From: a gamma proteobacterium symbiont of Taylorina sp.
GTDB lineage: Bacteria; Pseudomonadota; Gammaproteobacteria; GRL18
Direction of reading: 5' to 3'
Length of the DNA stretch: 59,623 nt
Assembly (NCBI GenBank): GCA_025655455.1
Contig: JAHXIV010000055.1
Coordinates: 1 to 59,623, forward strand
The notes under the pieces are model-generated. The model saw only the letters and a program-made list of their open reading frames with translations. It was not told the origin of the DNA and made no database searches. This document shows, in pieces, positions 54,477 to 59,623 of this stretch; positions within the stretch are counted from its first letter, which is position 1; the number at the start of each line of letters is the position of its first letter. The translations under genes were made by a program, and so were the position numbers.

Positions 54477-55528
54477 CTATTCTGAACCAACAATAGATCT
54501 GCAATTCTATCTAGTTTTTTATCATTAACTTCAGCATTTTTAATGCCTGCATATTGCAGTCTCTCAATATTTTCAGCTGAAGTGTTATCCAGAGAAACAT
54601 CAGCATCATATAATTCAGGCTGTATTCTGCAATAAATAGAGCTTTCAAATTCAATATTATCTAGTCGTGCCTTATCTCTCTCTGCCAGTTCAACCGTTGA
54701 AGTTATTTTTTCCATATGATATTGAGTCAGTTGTGAACTACCGTCAATAGAAATATTCACCAGTGGTTTAGCCCAGGCGATTTTCCCCCAGTTACTAACA
54801 GTATCATATTGATAAGACTCATAAACATTGCCCGTACCAAGAGATAAGATCAGCATATCCTTAATCCCGTCAACCTTATCAAACTTCAATGCTTCTGAAT
54901 AAGCGCATAGAGTGGGATCATTGGCCACCACACCACCATCAATGAGTAAATGATGTTTTTCAGAATTAGCAATCGTCGACACCTGTGCTGCTTCAAAATA
55001 AGTTGGTGCAGCACAACTGCCTCTCAGCAGCTCTTTAAGCCAATAATCTTTATTTTTTTCAAGCGCATCATGCTGTGTGAATATAACCGGTGCAGGCTGA
55101 CAGGCAATGGCTTCATTACCACCAATATCATAAGAAACAAAACAACTGGGTTTGACCAGGTCACTTAATTTCAATCCCCCAAAAGCCTCATCAAGCACCC
55201 TTTCAAGTTCATCAGCAGAATATTTTTCATCATTCCAGCTGCCCAGAGATTTAATTCTTTGCCAGAGATCAGCATAAAATATTTTTTGACCTTCTCTGAT
55301 ATAAATATCAACGGCAGACTGTGCAGAAAATTTCTTATCCGGATAAATATACGCAGCCGCAAGGATGGCTCCGGTACTGGTTCCGGCAAACAAATCAAAA
55401 TAGTCACTTAAACGTGCATCAGGATTGCCGGATTTTTTTATTAATTTTTTTTCAAGTGAGACAAGGATCTGACCGGGAATAATTCCTCTGATTCCGCCAC
55501 CATCAATAGATAAAATTTTAAAAGACAT
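54473..55528 (-). CDS. Patatin-like phospholipase
   Basis: The product is 351 residues. It carries all patatin landmarks: oxyanion loop DGGGIRGIIPG, nucleophile elbow FAGTSTGAI and the dyad Asp in LLIDGGVVANDP. There is no signal peptide, so it is probably cytosolic or injected. Patatins release fatty acids from membrane lipids. It resembles the stand-alone CapV/cPLA2-like class, but no cyclase gene adjoins it, so a CBASS assignment is not supported. Converges on the Nudix gene, sharing three bases. Confidence 0.88.
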   Translation of the reverse strand: MSFKILSIDGGGIRGIIPGQILVSLEKKLIKKSGNPDARLSDYFDLFAGTSTGAILAAAYIYPDKKFSAQSAVDIYIREGQKIFYADLWQRIKSLGSWNDEKYSADELERVLDEAFGGLKLSDLVKPSCFVSYDIGGNEAIACQPAPVIFTQHDALEKNKDYWLKELLRGSCAAPTYFEAAQVSTIANSEKHHLLIDGGVVANDPTLCAYSEALKFDKVDGIKDMLILSLGTGNVYESYQYDTVSNWGKIAWAKPLVNISIDGSSQLTQYHMEKITSTVELAERDKARLDNIEFESSIYCRIQPELYDADVSLDNTSAENIERLQYAGIKNAEVNDKKLDRIADLLLVQNS

Positions 55529-55611
55529 ATAAATACCTGATTACCCACAAAGTTCCGCTATGATATCAGAGATATATTACTCTTTTTCTTTTTTTGCTTT
55601 ATTAATACAAA

Positions 55612-55640
55612 TTGTTAGTCATGTATCATTATGCTACAAT
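55612..55640 (+). promoter_or_regulatory. Predicted sigma70 promoter of the ParD-like/zeta-like operon
   Basis: TTGTTA (55612-55617), a 17-base spacer and TACAAT (55635-55640) lie 34 bases before the antitoxin ATG, followed by an AT-rich stretch and the ribosome site GTGAGGATG. The -10 is 5/6 and the spacing is ideal. Confidence 0.55.
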
Positions 55641-55673
55641 AATTATTATTAAAATAATGTGAGGATGTAAACA

Positions 55674-56090
55674 ATGGCAAAAGCAGCATCACCAGTGCGT
55701 TTACAAGACGATCTAATGAAATCAGCAAAACTAGCTGGAGAATTTTTTCATCGTAGTACAGCGGAACAAGTAGAATATTGGGCAGATATTGGACGCAGTG
55801 TATCAAAAATGATTGATCCTGATAAGTTAATTTCTATTAGAACCGGGCTTTCTCGAATCAATGTTGAACCTATTGTTGTTAAACCAGTTCCCCCAGAACA
55901 TGTCTTTCGTAATCTTGAAATAATGAGAGAGAGTGGCACATTAGCACAGCAAGTGACAACTAATTCTTTTAAATACCAGGCATCACTTTCCCATCCTGGA
56001 TATCTTGAGAGAATTGAAAATGGGACAATCACCATCGGACAATTTAAGAATGGTGAATTTGTTAGCGAACCTTCAGTTCAAAAGAAGTAA
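55674..56090 (+). CDS. ParD-like antitoxin
   Basis: The product is 138 residues. The opening (SPVRLQDDLMKSAKLAGEFFHRSTAEQVEYWADIG, read in pieces) matches the ParD_like family, a ribbon-helix-helix type antitoxin with SAEQ/EYW. The second half (HPGYLERIENGTITIGQF) also recurs in such antitoxins. It would bind its own operator and neutralise the P-loop toxin encoded 3 bases downstream. Base composition is like the chromosome, so there is no direct sign of recent transfer. Confidence 0.82.
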   Translation: MAKAASPVRLQDDLMKSAKLAGEFFHRSTAEQVEYWADIGRSVSKMIDPDKLISIRTGLSRINVEPIVVKPVPPEHVFRNLEIMRESGTLAQQVTTNSFKYQASLSHPGYLERIENGTITIGQFKNGEFVSEPSVQKK

Positions 56091-56093
56091 AAG

Positions 56094-56687
56094 ATGAATT
56101 CCAGGCAGTTGTGTTCTAAACAGATGTGGTTATTAGCTGGGGCTAATGGTGCAGGAAAAACTACATTTTACCGTACACAATTAGAACCATTAGGATTCCC
56201 TTTCGTTAATGCTGATATACTAGCAAAAGAGCTTTATCCTGACTCACCAGAACAGCATAGCTATGACGCTGCAATTATTGCAGGGCAAATAAGAAAAGAT
56301 TTGTTAGAGCAAGGCAATAGCTTTTGTTTTGAAACGGTATTTTCTCATCATTCAAAAATTGATTTTGTAGCTCAAGCAAAAATATCAGGCTATGAAATCA
56401 TTCTTGTTTTTATCCACTTAGATAACATTTCACTAAATCAAAGCCGTGTTAATCAACGTGTATCAGAGGGAGGTCATTCTGTACCACCAGACAAAGTTGA
56501 ATCACGTATTCCACGGACTTTAGAAAATATAAGAAAAGTCATCCCTCTTTGTGATTCGGTTTTTATTCTTGATAATTCAAGAGCAGATAATCCATTTAAA
56601 AAATTAGTAACAATAAACAATGGAAAAATAAAAAAAGAGTCAGTAATTCATTCATGGTGTGAATTAATCATCACTGATTTCTTATAA
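56094..56687 (+). CDS. Zeta-type toxin / P-loop kinase
   Basis: The product is 197 residues. Walker A GANGAGKTTFYR, FVNADILAKEL, CFETVFSHHSKIDF and RVSEGGHSVPPDKVESR form the zeta toxin/AAA_33 pattern. Zeta toxins phosphorylate UDP-N-acetylglucosamine and block cell-wall synthesis in the studied cases. Paired with the ParD-like antitoxin through a 3-base gap, rather than with an epsilon antitoxin. Confidence 0.85.
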   Translation: MNSRQLCSKQMWLLAGANGAGKTTFYRTQLEPLGFPFVNADILAKELYPDSPEQHSYDAAIIAGQIRKDLLEQGNSFCFETVFSHHSKIDFVAQAKISGYEIILVFIHLDNISLNQSRVNQRVSEGGHSVPPDKVESRIPRTLENIRKVIPLCDSVFILDNSRADNPFKKLVTINNGKIKKESVIHSWCELIITDFL

Positions 56688-56709
56688 AAACCCCCTGTTG
56701 TTAGCGTCT

Positions 56710-56723
56710 CGTCACTTATTTTA
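56710..56723. repeat. Left copy of a 14-base inverted repeat
   Basis: CGTCACTTATTTTA. Its exact reverse complement occurs at 59035-59048. The two copies bracket the recombinase remnant and the AbiE pair. They could be ends of an element or recombination sites. Confidence 0.5.
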
Positions 56724-56738
56724 AGTTCTGGATTAATT

Positions 56739-56765
56739 CCGAGGAGTCCTGAAAAGGATCCTCGG
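56739..56765. other. 11-pair stem-loop with GAAA tetraloop
   Basis: CCGAGGA (56739-56745), TCCT, loop GAAA (56751-56754), AGGA, then TCCTCGG (56759-56765) form a continuous stem with one bulged base. A T-run is absent. It lies between the zeta toxin end and the serine recombinase remnant, 16 bases inside the left 14-base inverted repeat. Confidence 0.6.
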
Positions 56766-56809
56766 AAAGATCCTTCAAGGCTCCCATCTGACTTTGGCCA
56801 ATCTTAATT

Positions 56810-57368
56810 TCACCTCCCCATAATTTTATTTATTTTATCCCTGATTGGAGGAATATATCCTTTTGCCGCATTAGGTAGATCATCAATCATCTCTTTATAT
56901 TTTTCTACAGCTCTGGGTATCATTGGCTCAATATCAGATTCAAGTTCCTTTTGCCGACGCTCAAGTTTTTAATCTCAACAGAGATACTAGCAGGTGGTGA
57001 TTCTGCTTCAATGATAAAATTCACCAACTTTTGAATACTTTTATTGACACTTTGTAACTCAATTTCAAGTTTCTTCATGGCAGGTAAAAAGTCAGCTTTT
57101 TTCTCTTTAATAAGCCTTACAACTTCTTCTCGGAATGTTTGAATAACTTTAGGCTTGAACAGTCCATCTTTCATGGAATTAATCACTAATTCCTCAATCA
57201 ATTTGAGATTTGGAATTTTTTCATTGTTTTTACATATTGAAGAGCCTGCCCTATGGTGATTACCACAACAATATTTTCCTGGGCTTATATGATATAGTTA
57301 CCACCGCATTCAGAACACTTTAGCATTCCAGATAAAAATAAGCTGCAAATTTTGCTTATCACTTGATT
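56810..57368 (-). pseudogene. Serine recombinase C-terminal remnant with two frameshifts
   Basis: Reading the minus strand from about 57368, one frame gives LFLSGMLKCSECGGNYII and then a stop. Dropping one T restores SPGKYCCGNHHRAGSSICKN followed by LIEELVINSMKDGLF. That is the recombinase zinc beta ribbon followed by the helical region of large serine recombinases. A second frameshift in an A-run near 56970 leads into LERRQKELES and ends at TGA 56812-56810. The resolvase catalytic domain with its Ser is entirely absent. It is a decayed integrase and not functional. Confidence 0.85.
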
Positions 57369-57418
57369 TTATTACCAAACAGACATATTGTTACCATATA
57401 TTGATAACTGGTGACATT

Positions 57419-58027
57419 ATGTCTGTTCTTAAGAAAAATATATCCCCGGAAGAAATATTTCGACTGTATGGTGGACAGCTCCGTATGAGTGAGGCTATCC
57501 AGTATGGAATATCTCGCTACAGCCTTTATAAAATGAGGGACAATGGCAAGTTGGAACAGGTTTCCAGGGGGATTTATCGCCTGGTGGAACTTCCAGCAAT
57601 TAATTATCCTGATCTGGTCACAGTTAGCCTTAGGTTTCCTAAAGCAGTGATTTGTTTAATTTCAGCACTTTCTTATCATGGTATGACTACTCAGATTCCT
57701 CATGATGTTTCTGTGGCTGTACCACGTGATACCAGAATGCCATCACTGGACTATCCACCTGTGCACGCCTATAAATTCTCAGCAGAGGCTTATGAGGTAG
57801 GGATTGTAGAACATCAGATTGATGGGGCTATTGTAAAAATCTATAATGCTGAGAAGACTTTGGCAGATTGTTTTAAGTATCGCAATAAACTCGGTATGGA
57901 TGTGGTGTTAGAGGCGCTTAAGCTATATAGAAGTCATAAGAAATTCAATATGGATAAATTACTAAAGTATGCTCGTGTATGCCGTGTTGATAAGGTTATG
58001 CAGTCTTACCTGGAGGCTACTCTGTGA
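57419..58027 (+). CDS. AbiEi-family antitoxin / transcriptional regulator
   Basis: The product is 202 residues from ATG 57419, which has GGTGA in front; an in-frame TTG at 57401 is less likely. The N-terminal winged helix (GGQLRMSEAIQYGISRYSLY, KLEQVSRGIYRL) and the following block (CLISALSYHGMTTQIPHDV, YNAEKTLADCFKYRNKLG) are typical of AbiEi_4. It represses its operon and counters the AbiEii toxin; the type IV system was first described as phage abortive infection. A four-base overlap (GTGA) couples it to the toxin gene. Confidence 0.92.
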   Translation: MSVLKKNISPEEIFRLYGGQLRMSEAIQYGISRYSLYKMRDNGKLEQVSRGIYRLVELPAINYPDLVTVSLRFPKAVICLISALSYHGMTTQIPHDVSVAVPRDTRMPSLDYPPVHAYKFSAEAYEVGIVEHQIDGAIVKIYNAEKTLADCFKYRNKLGMDVVLEALKLYRSHKKFNMDKLLKYARVCRVDKVMQSYLEATL

Positions 58028-58926
58028 GTAAGGACATACGGAATATTGCTGCATCTGTTCGGCAAAAACTCAAAAATAAGGCTGCTCAGGATAAACGCCC
58101 CTTTGCTGAGCTACTTCAATATTATGCAATGGAACGCTTTCTCTATCGTTTAACTCAGTCAGAATATGCGGAACGGTTCATTCTTAAAGGTGCATTAATG
58201 TTAAGAGCATGGAAGTCACCTGAGATTCGACCAACCATGGATATTGATATGCTTGGTATAACGAGTAATGAGGTTGACAGTATCTGCACTCAAATCGCTG
58301 ATGTCATTGCAATAGATATTGATGATGGATTGCTATTTGATCCTGCTACCATCAAAGGTGAAATTATCAAAGAAGATGCTGATTACGAAGGTGTGCGAGT
58401 ACGTTTCATTGGTCGTTTTGATAATGCTCGTGTCACTATGCAAATCGATGTGGGCTTTGGTGATATTATACACCCTGAACCTGTTGAAATGGAATTGCCT
58501 AATATACTGGATTCTCCTGCTCCCAAATTACTATGCTATAGCCGCGAAAGTGCCATAGCTGAAAAATTTGAGGCAATGATAAAACTGGGTGAGCTGAATA
58601 GTCGCATGAAAGATTTTTATGATATCTGGCTGTTATCCCGTCAGTTTGATTTTAATGGTGCTGAACTGGCTGAAGCAGTAAGGCTGACACTTGAGCATCG
58701 TGGTACCGAAATACCGGAGGTAGTCACCGCCTTTACAGATGATTTTGTAAACAGCAAACAAGTGCAGTGGAAAGCTTTCCACAAACGTTTGGGGCAAGAA
58801 TATGTTTCTGACGATTTTTTCGAAGTGATTTCTGGTATCAAGGCTTTTCTGGAACCAATTGCTTCTGCACTGAAACATTCCTCAAATATACCTATAAAAT
58901 GGAAGGTAGCAGGCCCATGGGCATAG
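58024..58926 (+). CDS. AbiEii-family nucleotidyltransferase toxin
   Basis: The product is 300 residues with a GTG start overlapping the antitoxin stop. The nucleotidyltransferase motif reads LKGALMLRAW then RPTMDIDML, with the metal-binding Asp pair. Further blocks are IAEKFEAMIKLGELNSRMKD and FYDIWLLSRQF, which are characteristic of AbiEii/AbiGii. Known family members add nucleotides to tRNA or other targets and stop growth during phage infection. A rho-independent terminator follows. Confidence 0.92.
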   Translation: MSKDIRNIAASVRQKLKNKAAQDKRPFAELLQYYAMERFLYRLTQSEYAERFILKGALMLRAWKSPEIRPTMDIDMLGITSNEVDSICTQIADVIAIDIDDGLLFDPATIKGEIIKEDADYEGVRVRFIGRFDNARVTMQIDVGFGDIIHPEPVEMELPNILDSPAPKLLCYSRESAIAEKFEAMIKLGELNSRMKDFYDIWLLSRQFDFNGAELAEAVRLTLEHRGTEIPEVVTAFTDDFVNSKQVQWKAFHKRLGQEYVSDDFFEVISGIKAFLEPIASALKHSSNIPIKWKVAGPWA

Positions 58927-58965
58927 ATGTTATTTATCACTTTTTGATATAGTATGAATAAAATA

Positions 58966-58997
58966 AAGGCAAGGGAGAAAAACTCCCCTGCCTTTTT
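58966..58997 (+). terminator. Rho-independent terminator after the AbiE operon
   Basis: AAGGCAAGGGAG (58966-58977), loop AAAAA, CTCCCCTGCCTT (58983-58994) and T-run. It is a strong 12-pair stem 40 bases after the AbiEii stop; the A-rich 5' flank may let it work in both directions. Confidence 0.85.
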
Positions 58998-59248
58998 CAT
59001 TTGGGCTATTTAAGCTTAAAGGTTTTTGGGTCTGTAAAATAAGTGACGTAACCCTTTATAGCGGGCATTTATGGGTAATCAAGTATAAAAGTGGTTGGAC
59101 TAAACGGCTATCGCCGTAGTGAGTCAAGACTGACCTCCTGAGTTCCCTCTGAAAGACAAATCTATTATTCAAACTATGCTTAGTATTGAGACTGGGACAC
59201 TGAGACTGTGCCCCAATTATTTCAATTTCCTGATCAGGAGTACTAAGT
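58998..59248. other. Intergenic stretch before the integrase gene
   Basis: This stretch holds the right 14-base inverted repeat (59035-59048) and a small perfect hairpin, ACGGC-TATC-GCCGT (59104-59117). A ribosome site, CAGGAG, lies just before the integrase ATG. No gene is seen. The hairpin and the position before an integrase recall the terminal region of an insertion element, but this is not proven. Confidence 0.5.
59035..59048. repeat. Right copy of the 14-base inverted repeat
   Basis: TAAAATAAGTGACG, the exact reverse complement of 56710-56723. The integrase gene starts 200 bases further on. Confidence 0.5.
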
Positions 59249-59623
59249 ATGACATATTTACGCCATCAAATGTATGAAGCAATGAAGTTAGCTGGATTAG
59301 CACCAGGAACCCAGGAGACTTATATTCATTCAGTCAAACGACTGTCTGAATATTATCACCGTTCTCCAGAGAAAATTACTGAAAAAGAAGTGCAGTTTTT
59401 TTTCTTAAACTTACTTGAAATTCCCGTTGCCAGGGGCACATTCAAAACCATCCGCTTTGGTGTTCAGTTCTTGTATAAAAACGTGCTGGATTTCAACTGG
59501 TCACTCTTTACTAAAAAAAAATCCGTCAGCCCAAACAAAAGCGCTTACCTAAAGTGCTTCCCCATGATGATATCAATCGACTACTGAGTCAGGTCGACGT
59601 CCTTTCTTATCGAGTCTGTTTTC
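59249..59623 (+). pseudogene. Tyrosine recombinase/integrase, 5' part, frameshifted at an A-run and cut by the window end
   Basis: The N-terminal SAM-like DNA-binding domain of tyrosine recombinases is clear: LAGLAPGTQETYIHSVKRL, YYHRSPEKITEKEVQFFFL, FKTIRFGVQFLYKNVL. At nine consecutive A's (59512-59521 region) the reading frame must shift to continue. The original frame stops at 59587, while the shifted one reads on with KVLPHDDINRLLSQVDVLSY, the expected start of the catalytic domain, up to the window end. This type of integrase often accompanies IS91-like or integron-like elements. It is either broken, a sequencing error in a homopolymer, or uses slippage. Confidence 0.75.

Noticed and set aside
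54473..55528. CBASS-type defence effector (patatin CapV)
   Set aside because: The patatin motifs fit, but there is no cGAS-like nucleotidyltransferase or Cap gene next to it; neighbours are Nudix and TA genes.

Overview
The window looks like AT-rich chromosome of a marine-type gammaproteobacterium. It carries a complete anaerobic-type polyunsaturated fatty acid (Pfa) synthase locus, multihaem cytochromes c of the tetrathionate-reductase/extracellular electron transfer kind, many dCache-type hybrid kinases with c-di-GMP enzymes, and a terminal island of toxin-antitoxin and broken recombinase genes. The species cannot be fixed from sequence reading alone. No tRNA, rRNA or CRISPR array was seen.

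Layout. (1) 1-660: the end of an unrecognised gene converges on a Uma2-type nuclease gene with an abnormal C-terminus. (2) 724-25156, all on the minus strand: a very large sensory cluster. Reading in the direction of transcription, it holds a PhnD-like periplasmic protein, two membrane sensors that lack any output domain, a secreted helical-repeat protein, a giant HAMP/GAF hybrid kinase, a CheB-CheR fusion with an apparently dead CheB site, a GGDEF regulator, an HD-GYP regulator with a degenerate GGDEF tail, a DctP-LivK binding-protein fusion, two recently duplicated hybrid kinases, a PhnD-like lipoprotein, a further kinase and an HD-GYP regulator. No transport permeases accompany the binding proteins, so they probably present ligands to the kinases. 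The outputs are c-di-GMP synthesis and breakdown. (3) 25260-33299: a GDSL lipoprotein esterase, a divergent octahaem cytochrome with its cytochrome b partner, a kinase/receiver pair, and a nine-haem secreted cytochrome with cadherin-like domains. (4) 33577-51263, minus strand: pfaA, pfaC with the PfaB acyltransferase built in, pfaD and pfaE. Together these encode all activities needed for de novo EPA/DHA-type (or related) lipid synthesis, including the phosphopantetheinyl transferase for six tandem acyl carrier domains. (5) 51628-55528: CHAD, ParA-like and Nudix genes, with a convergent patatin phospholipase. (6) 55612-59623: a ParD-like/zeta-like toxin-antitoxin pair, a twice-frameshifted serine recombinase remnant, an AbiEi/AbiEii pair, and a frameshifted tyrosine integrase running off the end. 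A 14-bp perfect inverted repeat (56710-56723 and 59035-59048) brackets the recombinase remnant and the AbiE pair.

The strongest candidates for undescribed biology are the sensory cluster, with its output-less sensors, pseudo-CheB/CheR and fused binding proteins, and the KS-CLF-AT-DH-DH form of the Pfa synthase. Family assignments are from motif reading; no database search was run.
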